Source of the DNA: Vicinamibacterales bacterium
GTDB lineage: Bacteria > Acidobacteriota > Vicinamibacteria > Vicinamibacterales > UBA2999
NCBI GenBank assembly: GCA_030680175.1
Contig: JAUXWO010000117.1
Location: forward strand, 62,001-126,000
Reading direction: 5' to 3'
Length of the DNA: 64,000 bases
Every line of letters begins with the position of its first letter. Position 1 is the first letter of the stretch. The position numbers were made by a program, and so were the translations under genes. Under the pieces are notes generated by a model, which was not told where the DNA came from, did not search any database, and saw only the letters and a program-made list of their open reading frames with translations. Of this stretch, positions 29,834-39,165 are shown one piece after another.

Positions 29834-30475
29834 ATGGTCAGAATGCGTCGCATGCATCCCCTGACCTTGCCGCAGCTCTACGACGTGCACGACGCGATTC
29901 TTGGCAACGCGCGCAGCTTGATCGCCGATGCGGAGTTGCTGGAGTCGAAGGGACGATTCGCCAGGGCGTTCTCACTCGCGGTGTTGGCTTGCGAGGAACT
30001 GGCAAAGTCAATGTTTGTCAATCAGGCGTGTGTAGCGGTCGCCCTGGGGCGGGATGTCGATTGGACCACCCTCGGACTGTGGCTCAGGCAGCACGGCAGG
30101 AAGTTGGCAGTGATGCGTCTGCTTGACGTCCTTTCCAGTCCAGACGACGCCAGGAGCACATTGTTTCTCGAGAAGGTAGAATCGGAAACGCTGATCGCGC
30201 ATCCGTCTGAGATCAACATCGCGAAACAAGACGGCTTTTATGTCGATATCTCCGACGACGGCACTGCAATCGTTCCTGCCGAGGTCGTCGCCGACGGTGA
30301 TGCCCGGGCTGCAATCGAGCTGGCGGGTCGAGGGCTTGCGCTTTTCGAAGAAGCCACCCATGAAACGCGCCATCTGCTGCGCAAGCCCCAGCACTACGCG
30401 GAACGGGTGGAAAGAATCCGAGTGAGTCTTCGACCGATAATCGGGCAGTTGAAGACCATGCTCGGTGACAACTAA
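29834..30475 (+). CDS. AbiV-like abortive infection protein
   Basis: A 213-residue protein resembling the AbiV family: DAILGNARSLIADAELLESKGRFARAFSLAVLACEELAKSM (first helical hairpin, residues about 18-60) followed by LRQHGRKLAVM. AbiV of Lactococcus arrests phage translation, and the family is placed in the HEPN clan. The classical RX4H is not obvious here, so it may act by binding rather than by RNase activity. ATG 29834 is used; the ATGs at 29846 and 29855 are alternatives. Confidence 0.65.
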   Translation: MVRMRRMHPLTLPQLYDVHDAILGNARSLIADAELLESKGRFARAFSLAVLACEELAKSMFVNQACVAVALGRDVDWTTLGLWLRQHGRKLAVMRLLDVLSSPDDARSTLFLEKVESETLIAHPSEINIAKQDGFYVDISDDGTAIVPAEVVADGDARAAIELAGRGLALFEEATHETRHLLRKPQHYAERVERIRVSLRPIIGQLKTMLGDN

Positions 30476-30671
30476 CAGTCAATATGGCGCGTCGACACGA
30501 TCGGATAGGGGCCACATCGATCCAGCACTGCTTGTGAGTGCACGCTCAGTTGTTCGACACGGCTCGGGACGGCGGCACTTCGCCGAGCGGAAAGTGGCTC
30601 GCGCGACTGATTCGGGAGTACTGAACTGCTGCTACGGACGCGCGCGTCGCTCGGCGCGTCGGGGAAGAGGC

Positions 30672-32942
30672 ATGACCGACGACTCCGCTGATCGCGCGAG
30701 GCGTATAGTGGCCATGGAGCGCGCCTTTGAGCAGCTCAAGAAGAAGCGTGCGCGGTTATTGTTCGAACCCGAAACTAGGCTGGCCGTTCGTGCATCTCGA
30801 GAGTTGCTCGTCGCTGCAGAAGAACTCAGAGCCTATGATTCCGGTGGGCGACGTCTGCGCAATGTCCACTATGCTCGATATCTTCTGGCCACTTCAGAGT
30901 GCATTCACGCAGAATTGCATGGCCGGTTTGACGATGCCACACAGCACCTACTAGTGGCCATCGAGATGGCCCACCTCCTCGACAATAGTCCGCGCTTCTT
31001 TCCAAACTACTGGACGGACCGCGTCGAACTCGAATCGCACGCACTCTACCAAGATGCGGTTCTGGCATTCAAGAATGGGCGCTTTGCTAAGGCAGCGCTT
31101 GACTTTGACCGATGGCTTACTGCCAACAGCCATCTAGCCAGAAATGGGCTAACGCGATACGACAGCAACTACTTCCACAAGTACCTGTGTCTCGCAATCG
31201 ACGCGTTTGAGCAGCGCCGCGAGTGCTCGGCGCCACTGAGTGCCGCTGCGGACGTCTTGGCCGATCCACAGCTCAGTATTCATCGACTGTCACGAGCCCT
31301 TTGGAACCATATAGAGCCACTGCGTGCATTGGCGGGCGGCGCGCTCTGGTCTGAACCGCACGCAAGCGAGCTAAGCGCAACGCTTCTCGATAGAGCCCGA
31401 GAAGAATGGAGGCTGCTGCTTCAGGGAGCGCGGCTCAAGCGTCGGGACCGTGGTGCAAGCCTTGCGGAGCCAGTGCGACTGCCGCTGTTCTTGGACTTCT
31501 CTCAGGAGCTCAACATAGAAGACGACTACTGGCGTTTTGTGCTGCTGCAGGCCCTCCGGAACGCACTAATGTTGAAGGCGGATTACGAGTCGAAGCTCCA
31601 TCCCAGGTTGAAGCGCCGGAGCGACGATGGCACTGTCGTGCTCAAGTCTTGTGAGATCGAGCATTTGGAAGTCGACGCGGCCATCGCCTATATCAAGAAG
31701 CTGGTTAAGGCCCGACAAGCGATCGACTTTGAAATAATGGAGAGAGTGCTTCCCTCTTGGTTCGACGCGCGGGATGCTGCCCTAAGCGGTGATTTCGGAT
31801 TCGCCATGCGTGCATATGTCGCGTTTTTTTCACAGTTGCGCTCGCTGCCTCATGTTGTTCGCGTGAACGCTTCGTTCCGCACATCTGGTGAGGTGGACTC
31901 CGCATGGAGAGATGCGCGCCCTTCCTATCAATTCACAGCCGAACGCGTGTGGCAGTGTGTGCCGCGCACACTGGTTGGAACCACGTCCAGCACGCCGCCA
32001 TCCATCGGCTACGCTTACATGCGCCCCAGATGGAACAAGAATCTCAAGGCGCAAGCACATATTCGAAACCCCATGCTCGACTCCCCCATGTCGGCGCGGA
32101 TGCCCGAATGGATGGCTCTATTCGAGCGATGGGTCAAGGGACACGGACCGGTGGACGCAAACCGATTTGCGAGATGGTGCAGCCAGATGCCTGCGCGGTG
32201 GCTACCTGTTGCGCTCCGTTTGTTGACACAGGTCATCTTTGTGGATGAACCGACAACTAGAAAGCTATGGCGCACGCTTTTTACGGAGCAAGTACCGGAT
32301 CTCTTGAGAACGAGAAGCGTCACGTTTGTCGGTCTCGGCGAAGCCGGCAAGAGCGGTCCTGCACAAATGTACTGGCTCAAGCAGGCACTGTCGGAATTGC
32401 CACCTGCGAAATCGACGATCAATGTGCGAGCGGCTTTTCGCTCAGAGGCGAGCCTCGGACAATTGGAGGACACCATAGAGCTGGTTGTGTTCGTTGACGA
32501 TTTTGTCGGTAGTGGCTCACAAGCGAAGGCTTTCCTCGGTTCGCTTGTGACGAAGTATCCAAAGCTCAAGACGCGCTTGTTGTTTCTTGCCGCGTTGGCA
32601 GGTTTCGACACAGGGGTCGAAGAAGTGAAGCGTGGCGTTCCTGGCTCAGTAATCGTGCCCCTGATCGGGCGAGTATTGAACGACTCGCATCGCGCCTTCT
32701 CTCCGGCAAACAGTCTATGGGATTGTGACAACGATCGACTGATTGCTCGTGAGTGGTGTGAGAACGTCGGGAAACAACTAGTATCAAGTATGGGACTCGA
32801 TCAGAAACATGCGCTGGGCTGGGAAGGCTCTCAGGCGATGATCGCGTTCCACTACAATGTCCCGAATAACACTCTACCGCTCTTCTGGGGAAGTGGGCAG
32901 GTAGACGGTCGACGCTGGGAGTCACTATTCGACCGATTCTAA
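30672..32942 (+). CDS. PRTase-CE-like phosphoribosyltransferase-fold protein
   Basis: A 756-residue protein. The ATG at 30672 is chosen because GAAGAGG lies 2-3 nt upstream; an upstream in-frame extension to 30465 overlaps the AbiV-like gene and looks non-coding. Residues 1-500 are mostly helical and repeat-like, with no named domain. The C-terminal part has the PRPP-loop pattern of phosphoribosyltransferases, VVFVDDFVGSGSQA (D609, D610, S614, G615). Members of this group (PRTase-CE) have been proposed by genome-context work to be immune-system components; their reaction is not known to me. The gene has low GC and many codons ending in A or T. Confidence 0.65.
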   Translation: MTDDSADRARRIVAMERAFEQLKKKRARLLFEPETRLAVRASRELLVAAEELRAYDSGGRRLRNVHYARYLLATSECIHAELHGRFDDATQHLLVAIEMAHLLDNSPRFFPNYWTDRVELESHALYQDAVLAFKNGRFAKAALDFDRWLTANSHLARNGLTRYDSNYFHKYLCLAIDAFEQRRECSAPLSAAADVLADPQLSIHRLSRALWNHIEPLRALAGGALWSEPHASELSATLLDRAREEWRLLLQGARLKRRDRGASLAEPVRLPLFLDFSQELNIEDDYWRFVLLQALRNALMLKADYESKLHPRLKRRSDDGTVVLKSCEIEHLEVDAAIAYIKKLVKARQAIDFEIMERVLPSWFDARDAALSGDFGFAMRAYVAFFSQLRSLPHVVRVNASFRTSGEVDSAWRDARPSYQFTAERVWQCVPRTLVGTTSSTPPSIGYAYMRPRWNKNLKAQAHIRNPMLDSPMSARMPEWMALFERWVKGHGPVDANRFARWCSQMPARWLPVALRLLTQVIFVDEPTTRKLWRTLFTEQVPDLLRTRSVTFVGLGEAGKSGPAQMYWLKQALSELPPAKSTINVRAAFRSEASLGQLEDTIELVVFVDDFVGSGSQAKAFLGSLVTKYPKLKTRLLFLAALAGFDTGVEEVKRGVPGSVIVPLIGRVLNDSHRAFSPANSLWDCDNDRLIAREWCENVGKQLVSSMGLDQKHALGWEGSQAMIAFHYNVPNNTLPLFWGSGQVDGRRWESLFDRF

Positions 32943-33008
32943 TGGAAGACGTTCCGTAAGCTGTGGGGGCGTCCGGTGGCGGAGTACCGGTGTGCTTCCC
33001 TGAATCAG

Positions 33009-33032
33009 AGGCCCGCGTTGTGAGCCGGGCCT
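33009..33032 (+). terminator. Possible terminator hairpin after the nested block
   Basis: AGGCCCG (33009-33015) and CGGGCCT (33026-33032) form a perfect 7-bp stem with a 10-nt loop, 67 bp after the PRTase-like gene. There is no T-run, so intrinsic termination is uncertain. Confidence 0.4.
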
Positions 33033-33081
33033 AGGATCCAGAGCACCTATGTTCACGCGTCCTCACTCTGGCTTGGCCGTC

Positions 33082-33087
33082 TACAAT
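33082..33087 (+). promoter_or_regulatory. Possible -10 element of drmA
   Basis: TACAAT lies 8 nt before the drmA ATG. A start at the usual distance would give an almost leaderless mRNA. No convincing -35 is present. Confidence 0.3.
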
Positions 33088-33095
33088 AGCGTGCG

Positions 33096-36000
33096 ATGAA
33101 CGCCGCGGAAATCAGAGCCAGGCTCACCCGTGCGCTGTGGCTCGATCTCGTGGGCCCTGCCACGGGCGAACTACAGGCGGCCGAGGTCATCGATCGCCCT
33201 CCCTCCCGGTGGTACCTCACCGGCTTCCTCGTTCCCTGGAACGCCCCCGCCTCGCAGAAGGCGGATGACGATGCGCAGGATGAACTCGACCTGTCGCCTG
33301 CCGGCGGGAGCGGTGACGAGGACGAGGCGACGCCGGAGCCCCAGGCCGCGCGCCGCGGGCACTTCCCGTCGTCGATCGGCCTGAGCGTTCTCGTCCCGGA
33401 AGGCCTCACCGAGCTGCGCGTCACCGCGCGCTGGGGGGACTACGCCCCGGTGGAGAAGAACGGCGAGCCCACGGGCGAGTGGCAGCGGACAGAGCGGCAG
33501 GAGACCTTCCCGGTTCGCCTCCCGGACGACAGGGCAGGCCGTCAGGCGACGCCGGTGCCAGGCAGCCACGGGCTCGAGGTGGTGACGTCCGTGCGCGCCA
33601 TCCGTCGAACCGGGGATCTCCGCGGCCTGCCTGCCCGGACGCGCGCCGTGGCCGTGTTCCTCGTCAACCGGCGCGAGCCGCTCGAAGGCGCCGGCGACCT
33701 GAAGGACACGGTGTTCGCGTTCCAGACGACGCTCACCGTCGAGTCCGACCGCCCGTTCGTGCCGCGGCCCAACCCGCGCGGCCGGGACGGCAGCGACGCC
33801 GACGAGCGGATCGCCGAACTCCAGTACCGCGACGCCGTGGAGTACGCCGTCGGGCACGGCACGTCCACGCACGCCCCCGTCGTGAACGGCGAGTGCCGGC
33901 GCGTCGAGACCACGTGGATGCCGCAGGCCCAGGTGGAGCGCGTCGAGCCGGCTTCGTTTCACGGCGTGGAGCTCGGCATGCAGGCACTCGCCGATGCGTC
34001 CGACGCGGCTTCCCTCCGCGCGTCGCTCGGCGGCCTCGTGTCCCAGTACCGCGACTGGATCGCCGCGCAGCGCAAGAGCGCGCCGGCCGACGGCCCGCAG
34101 GGAGAGGTGGCGGCGGAGCTGCTGCAGGGCGCGGCACGTGCGGCCGACCGCATCGAGGCGGGCCTCGCGCTGCTCGACGATCCGCTGGTCCTCGACGCGT
34201 TCCGCCTGGCGAACCGCGCAATGGCCATGGCCGGACGCCAGCGCCGTGCCCAGGAGCGTGGCATCGCCCCGGACGCAGTCGAGGCGCAGCAGTGGCGGCC
34301 GTTCCAGCTCGCGTTCGTCCTGATGAACCTGCGCGCGTTCGCCGAGCCCACCCACACCGACCGTGCGCTGGTGGACCTGCTCTTCTTCCCCACCGGCGGT
34401 GGCAAGACCGAGGCCTATCTCGGCCTCGCCGCCTTCGCCATCGTCCTCCGCCGGTTGCGGGAGCCAAGGCTCACGTCGGCGGGCGTCACGGTGCTGATGC
34501 GCTACACGCTGCGCCTCCTCACGCTCGACCAGTTGAGCCGCGCGTCCACGCTGGTGTGCGCGCTGGAGCTGGTGCGGCAGGAGATGCCCGATCGCCTCGG
34601 CGCGTGGCCGTTCGAGATCGGGCTGTGGGTGGGGAAGGCCGCCACGCCGAACCGCATGGGCCGAAAGGGCGAGAAGGATCGGACGACGGCGCGGGCGAAG
34701 ACGATCAACTACAAGAACAACAGCCGCAAGGCGTCGCCCATCCCGCTCGAGACGTGCCCGTGGTGCGGGGGCAAGCTGAAGCCCGACTCCTTCCAGCTCC
34801 TGCCGACGGCCGACGAGCCCACGGACCTGCGGCTGTACTGCCTCGCGCCAGGCTGCGTGTTCAAGAACAGGAACCCGCTGCCGGTGATCGCCGTGGACGA
34901 GCCGCTGTATCGTCGCGTGCCGTGCTTCGTGATCGCCACGGTGGACAAGTTCGCCAGCCTGCCGTGGGTGGGCGCCAGCGGGGCGCTGCTCGGCGGCGCC
35001 GACAGCCACGACAAGGCAGGGTTCTACGGGCCGTGGCAGCCGCACACGGGCCAGAAGCTCCCCGCATCGCTCGCGCCGCCGGATCTGATCATCCAGGACG
35101 AGCTGCACCTGATCTCCGGACCGCTGGGGACGATGGCGGGGTTGTACGAGACGGCGATCGACGCGCTGTGCACGAGGAGCGTGGATGGGCACACCGTGCG
35201 TCCCAAGATCATCGCGTCCACGGCCACCGTGCGCCGCGCCGATGCGCAGGTGCGCGCGCTCTTCGCGCGGCCGCGCGTCGAGGTGTTCCCGCCGCCAGGG
35301 CCAGACAGGCACACGTCGTTCTTCGCCGAGACCGTCGCGCTCGACAAGCAGCCGGGGCGGCTTTACCTCGGCGTGGCGGCGCAGGGGCGCAGCCTGAAGG
35401 TGGTGCTGCTGCGCACGTACCTGGCGCTGCTCGCCGCGGCGCAGAAGGCATGGCAGGAGGCGGGCGGCACGAAGAACGCAGCGAACCCCGCCGATCCCTA
35501 CATGACGCTGCTCGGCTACTTCAACAGCCTGCGCGAGCTGGGCGGCAGCCGGCGGATCGTGGAGGACGAGGTGTCGTCGCGCGTGGCGGCATACGGCGAC
35601 CGGCGGCGCGTGGGCGAACAGGACAGCAGCTTCGCGAGCCGGCAGGTGGCCCGCGAGGTGATGGAGCTGACCTCGCGCGTGCCGACCAACGAGGTCTCCG
35701 AGACCAAGCGCCGGCTGGCGCTCCCGTTCGCCGAGAAGGAACGTGTGGACGTGGCGCTCGCCACCAACATGATCTCCGTCGGTCTCGACATCACGCGGCT
35801 GGGGCTGATGGTGGTGCTCGGCCAGCCGAAGGCCGCCGCCGAGTACATCCAGGCCACGAGCCGCGTCGGCCGCGACCGCGCGAAGCCGGGCCTGGTCGTC
35901 ACGCTCCTCAACATCCACCGGCCGCGCGACCGCTCGCACTACGAGCGCTTCGAGGCGTTCCACGCGTCGTTCTACCGTGCGGTGGAAGCCACCAGCGTCA

Positions 36001-36491
36001 CGCCCTTTGCCCCCCGCGCCCTCGACCGCGCCCTCCCCGCCATCGTCGTCGCCCTGGCGCGGCATCTGCGTCCCGCGCTCACGCCCCCACGCGGCGCGCT
36101 GGGCATCGTCCACGAACGTGCCGAACTCGGAGACATCCCCGAGATCCTGGCGGCGCGAGCGCGCGGCCACCGGCATCTGACGCCGGAGGAGGAGGCGCGC
36201 TTCGACGCCACGCTGCGGGCGCGCGCGAAGGACCTGCTCGATTCGTGGTTCAAGGTGGCGAAGGCGCAGCAGGACGTCAATGCGCGGCTCGTCTACCAGA
36301 AGTACGAGAACGCCGACGGGCCCGAGCTGCTCCGGACGCCGCTCGACCCCGAGCTGGCGACGCTCGGCCGCGACGCGCGGAAGTTCAAGGCGCCCCGGTC
36401 GCTGCGGGACGTGGAGCCGTCCGTGAACCTGTGGATCAAGCGGATGGACGGCGTCACCGTGGACGTCCCCGTTGAAGGGGAAGACGCCTGA
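33096..36491 (+). CDS. drmA: DISARM helicase DrmA
   Basis: A 1131-residue core DISARM protein with an SF2 helicase domain. Walker A is PTGGGKT (432-438), motif II is the unusual QDELH (D668-H671), and the C-terminal motifs include TNMISVGLDITRLG and QATSRVGRDR. A CPWCGGK zinc-binding element lies between the two RecA lobes. DrmA is thought to work with DrmB on incoming DNA. It has host-like high GC, unlike the block before it. The stop TGA overlaps the drmB ATG by one base, so drmA-drmB-drmC form one translation-coupled unit. Confidence 0.92.
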   Translation: MNAAEIRARLTRALWLDLVGPATGELQAAEVIDRPPSRWYLTGFLVPWNAPASQKADDDAQDELDLSPAGGSGDEDEATPEPQAARRGHFPSSIGLSVLVPEGLTELRVTARWGDYAPVEKNGEPTGEWQRTERQETFPVRLPDDRAGRQATPVPGSHGLEVVTSVRAIRRTGDLRGLPARTRAVAVFLVNRREPLEGAGDLKDTVFAFQTTLTVESDRPFVPRPNPRGRDGSDADERIAELQYRDAVEYAVGHGTSTHAPVVNGECRRVETTWMPQAQVERVEPASFHGVELGMQALADASDAASLRASLGGLVSQYRDWIAAQRKSAPADGPQGEVAAELLQGAARAADRIEAGLALLDDPLVLDAFRLANRAMAMAGRQRRAQERGIAPDAVEAQQWRPFQLAFVLMNLRAFAEPTHTDRALVDLLFFPTGGGKTEAYLGLAAFAIVLRRLREPRLTSAGVTVLMRYTLRLLTLDQLSRASTLVCALELVRQEMPDRLGAWPFEIGLWVGKAATPNRMGRKGEKDRTTARAKTINYKNNSRKASPIPLETCPWCGGKLKPDSFQLLPTADEPTDLRLYCLAPGCVFKNRNPLPVIAVDEPLYRRVPCFVIATVDKFASLPWVGASGALLGGADSHDKAGFYGPWQPHTGQKLPASLAPPDLIIQDELHLISGPLGTMAGLYETAIDALCTRSVDGHTVRPKIIASTATVRRADAQVRALFARPRVEVFPPPGPDRHTSFFAETVALDKQPGRLYLGVAAQGRSLKVVLLRTYLALLAAAQKAWQEAGGTKNAANPADPYMTLLGYFNSLRELGGSRRIVEDEVSSRVAAYGDRRRVGEQDSSFASRQVAREVMELTSRVPTNEVSETKRRLALPFAEKERVDVALATNMISVGLDITRLGLMVVLGQPKAAAEYIQATSRVGRDRAKPGLVVTLLNIHRPRDRSHYERFEAFHASFYRAVEATSVTPFAPRALDRALPAIVVALARHLRPALTPPRGALGIVHERAELGDIPEILAARARGHRHLTPEEEARFDATLRARAKDLLDSWFKVAKAQQDVNARLVYQKYENADGPELLRTPLDPELATLGRDARKFKAPRSLRDVEPSVNLWIKRMDGVTVDVPVEGEDA

Positions 36492-38326
36492 TGGCCGCGA
36501 AGAAGCGCGGCCAGGTGCGCCCTGCCGGGCAGATCCGCCAGAGCCAGATCGTCACCACCTTCGGCCCGGGCGCGATGGTGGACCTGCCGGACCACGCCGT
36601 GATCATCGGCGGCCTCGAGCACTGGACCGGCTACAAGGACCGGCAGATCTTCGAGGACCGGCTCGCGGCGAAGGTGAAGACGCTGCTGCGGATGGACGGC
36701 GTGGAGTTCTTCGCGCCGCCGGCCGACCGCGACGACCCGATGGCCGAGGTCACCGGCATCACGGCGTGGCTGTTTCCCGAGTGGTTCGTCGCGCAGTACG
36801 AGGAGCGGCAGGGCGGATCGAACGTGCGGTCCCGCCCCCTCGTCCACCGGCTCGACCTCGGGAAGGGCCTGCGGTACGAGCGCGACAAGCGGCCGTACAA
36901 GACCGTGCCGGTGCGCTTCGTCCAGGCCTGCACGCGCGGGCACGTGAGCGACATCGACTGGCGCGTGTTCGTCCACGGCCCCGGCGCCGACTGCACGCGC
37001 AACCTGTGGATGGACGAGCGCGGCACGAGCGGCGACCTCACCGACATCACCATCCGGTGCGAGTGCGGCCAGTTCAAGGCGCTGTCGGCCGCGACGAAGC
37101 TGAACGACGTGCCGCTGGGGCCCTGCAAGGGTATGCGGCCCTGGCTTGGCAACTTCGCCAGAGAGCAGTGCGGGGGCGGCGGGGCGAAGGGACAGATCAA
37201 CAGGCTCCTCGTCCGATCGGCGTCGAACGCCTACTTCGCGCAGACGCTGTCGGCGATCTCGATTCCGGAGCCGGGAGGCGCCCTGCGCGCGGCCGTGGAC
37301 TCGGTGTGGCAGGACTTCCTGCAGTATGCGGAGTCGGCGGAGGACGTGGCGCGCGAGCGGCGCAAGCAGAAGGTGAGCGCCGCGCTCGAAGGCTTCCCGG
37401 ACGCGGACGTGTGGCGCGAGGTGCAGCGCCGCAAGACCGGCGCGTCGGCGGGTGCGACCGGCATCCGCGACGCCGAGGTCGAGATGCTGCTGTCGTCGCC
37501 GGACGAGATCGGCCAGGATCAGCCCGACGGCGTCTTCCACGCCAGGACGATCCGGCTGCCGGCCGGGGATACGCTTGTCGCGGACCGCATCAGCCGTGTG
37601 GTGAAGGTCCACCGGCTGCGCGAGGTCATCGCGCAGGTGGGCTTCACGCGGTTCGAATCCGCCGTGGCCGACGTCAACGGCGAGCTGGCGCTCGATGTGG
37701 AGCGCGCCGCGCTGTCCCTCGACCAGACGTGGCTGCCGGCCGTGGAGAACCGCGGCGAGGGCGTGTTCATCGGCTTCAGGGACGAGGCCATCAAGGCGTG
37801 GCTCGAGCGGCCGGCCGTGAAGGCGCGCGGTGCGCAGCTCGTGGGTGGCTTCGACGCATGGAAGCACGCGCACCAGGGCGTGACGGCGAAGTTCCCGGGA
37901 CTGCCGTACTTCCTGATGCACTCCCTCTCGCACCTTCTGATCACCGCCGTGTCGCTTGACTGCGGCTACGCGGCCAGCTCCATCCGCGAGCGCATCTACG
38001 TGGGCGACGCGGGGCACGGCATCCTGCTCTACACCGCGAGTCCTGACGCGGAAGGCACGCTTGGCGGCCTCGTGGAGGCCGCGGACCGCATCGGGCAGTA
38101 CCTGCGGCAGGCGATCGCGATGGGCGAATTGTGCTCGAACGACCCCCTGTGCGCGCAGCACGAGCCGGACAACCGCGAGGAGGAGCGGTTCCTGCTTGGG
38201 GCGGCCTGCCATGGGTGCCTGCTGCTCCCGGAGAGCTCGTGCGAGCGGCGCAACGACTTCCTCGACCGCGCGCTCGTCGTCCCCACCGTGGACGGTGACG
38301 GCGCGGCCTTCTTCGAGGATGTGTAG
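36491..38326 (+). CDS. drmB: DISARM protein DrmB (DUF1998)
   Basis: A 611-residue protein with the DUF1998 domain of DrmB/MrfB-type proteins. Conserved pieces include the CTRGHVSDIDW segment, CECGQFKAL, and HSLSHLLITAVSLDCGYAASSIRERIY near residue 480, with C-terminal cysteines in CSNDPLCAQH and GAACHGCLLLPESSCERRN that probably bind metal. DrmA and DrmB are reported to form a complex that recognises foreign DNA. It overlaps drmA by one base and is followed by drmC after 3 bp. Confidence 0.92.
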   Translation: MAAKKRGQVRPAGQIRQSQIVTTFGPGAMVDLPDHAVIIGGLEHWTGYKDRQIFEDRLAAKVKTLLRMDGVEFFAPPADRDDPMAEVTGITAWLFPEWFVAQYEERQGGSNVRSRPLVHRLDLGKGLRYERDKRPYKTVPVRFVQACTRGHVSDIDWRVFVHGPGADCTRNLWMDERGTSGDLTDITIRCECGQFKALSAATKLNDVPLGPCKGMRPWLGNFAREQCGGGGAKGQINRLLVRSASNAYFAQTLSAISIPEPGGALRAAVDSVWQDFLQYAESAEDVARERRKQKVSAALEGFPDADVWREVQRRKTGASAGATGIRDAEVEMLLSSPDEIGQDQPDGVFHARTIRLPAGDTLVADRISRVVKVHRLREVIAQVGFTRFESAVADVNGELALDVERAALSLDQTWLPAVENRGEGVFIGFRDEAIKAWLERPAVKARGAQLVGGFDAWKHAHQGVTAKFPGLPYFLMHSLSHLLITAVSLDCGYAASSIRERIYVGDAGHGILLYTASPDAEGTLGGLVEAADRIGQYLRQAIAMGELCSNDPLCAQHEPDNREEERFLLGAACHGCLLLPESSCERRNDFLDRALVVPTVDGDGAAFFEDV

Positions 38327-38329
38327 CCG

Positions 38330-39112
38330 ATGGCCCTCTTCGGCACCGCGTCTGCCTCCACGCTTCGCATGGTGGCCGGCGCCCTGCGCGCCGGGCATCT
38401 TGGCGTGCCGCTGACCCGCTTCGCCATCGAGCGCGTCGCCTCGTGCCCGCCGGAGGTGGTGACGACGATGGTGGCGCTGGCGGGGGAGGGGATGGCGCCG
38501 GCGCATCTGGCGCTGCTGCTGGACGAGGCCGCTGCCGCCGCGGAAGCCGCGATGAACGGGCAGACCTTCACGGAGCTCGTGTGGACCGGGCCCGAGGGCA
38601 CCGCGTCCCACAGCCGCGACACCGCGGTCGTGGTGGAGGAACTCTTCGCGCGGGCCGAGCGGAGCGTGCTGGTCAGCAGCTTCGTGGTGCGTGGGGGCGC
38701 CACCGTGTTCAAGCCCCTTGCGGCACGCATGGCCGAGCGGCCCGAACTGCACGTCCGCCTGTTCCTGCACGTGGGCCGGGAGTGGAAGGACACGCGCGAC
38801 GAGTCGGAGCTGCTGCGCGAGTTCGCCGCGGCGTTCGCGTCGCAGTGGAAGTGGCCGCAGCGTCCCGAGGTGTTCTACGATCCGCGCACGGTGGCCGCCG
38901 ACCCCGCCGCCCGCGCCGCGTGGCACGCCAAGTGCGTGCTGGTGGACGACGAGCTGGCGTTCGTCACCTCCGCGAACTTCACCGAGTGGGCGCAGCAGAG
39001 GAACGTCGAGGCCGGCGTCCTCGTGCGCAGCCGGCACCTGGCCGGGCAGCTGCGCGGCCAGTTCGAGGGGCTGGTGCAGACGAAGCAGGTAAGGCGGTTG
39101 CCGGGGTTCTGA
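38330..39112 (+). CDS. drmC: DISARM phospholipase-D-fold protein DrmC
   Basis: A 260-residue PLD-superfamily nuclease-like protein with a single HxKx4D motif at H199-K201-D206 (WHAKCVLVDDELAFVTSANFTEW). It is therefore expected to act as a dimer or to use a degenerate second half-site. DrmC is the least essential DISARM subunit in published work. It closes the drmABC cluster. A GGGGACAGTCCCC palindrome follows 6 bp after the stop codon. Confidence 0.9.
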   Translation: MALFGTASASTLRMVAGALRAGHLGVPLTRFAIERVASCPPEVVTTMVALAGEGMAPAHLALLLDEAAAAAEAAMNGQTFTELVWTGPEGTASHSRDTAVVVEELFARAERSVLVSSFVVRGGATVFKPLAARMAERPELHVRLFLHVGREWKDTRDESELLREFAAAFASQWKWPQRPEVFYDPRTVAADPAARAAWHAKCVLVDDELAFVTSANFTEWAQQRNVEAGVLVRSRHLAGQLRGQFEGLVQTKQVRRLPGF

Positions 39113-39118
39113 GGAAAA

Positions 39119-39131
39119 GGGGACAGTCCCC
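39119..39131. repeat. REP-like palindrome GGGGACAGTCCCC
   Basis: A 6-bp perfect stem with a 1-nt centre, extended by AGGAAAA and CTCTTCC on the flanks. It is the type of GGGGACAG REP element that Y1/RAYT transposases act on in other genomes. It sits between drmC and the HNH gene and may terminate the drm transcript. Confidence 0.55.
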
Positions 39132-39165
39132 TCTTCCGAACGCCCAGATTGCGGCGGGAGGTTTC

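Noticed and set aside
33171-39037. Long minus-strand frames opposite drmA, drmB and drmC
   Set aside because: They arise from the strong GC bias. The plus-strand genes are coupled by overlap and carry all the expected motifs.
17899-39112. BREX or class 2 DISARM as alternatives
   Set aside because: No pglZ, brxC or pglX-type set and no cytosine methylase or drmE; drmD and drmMI identify class 1.
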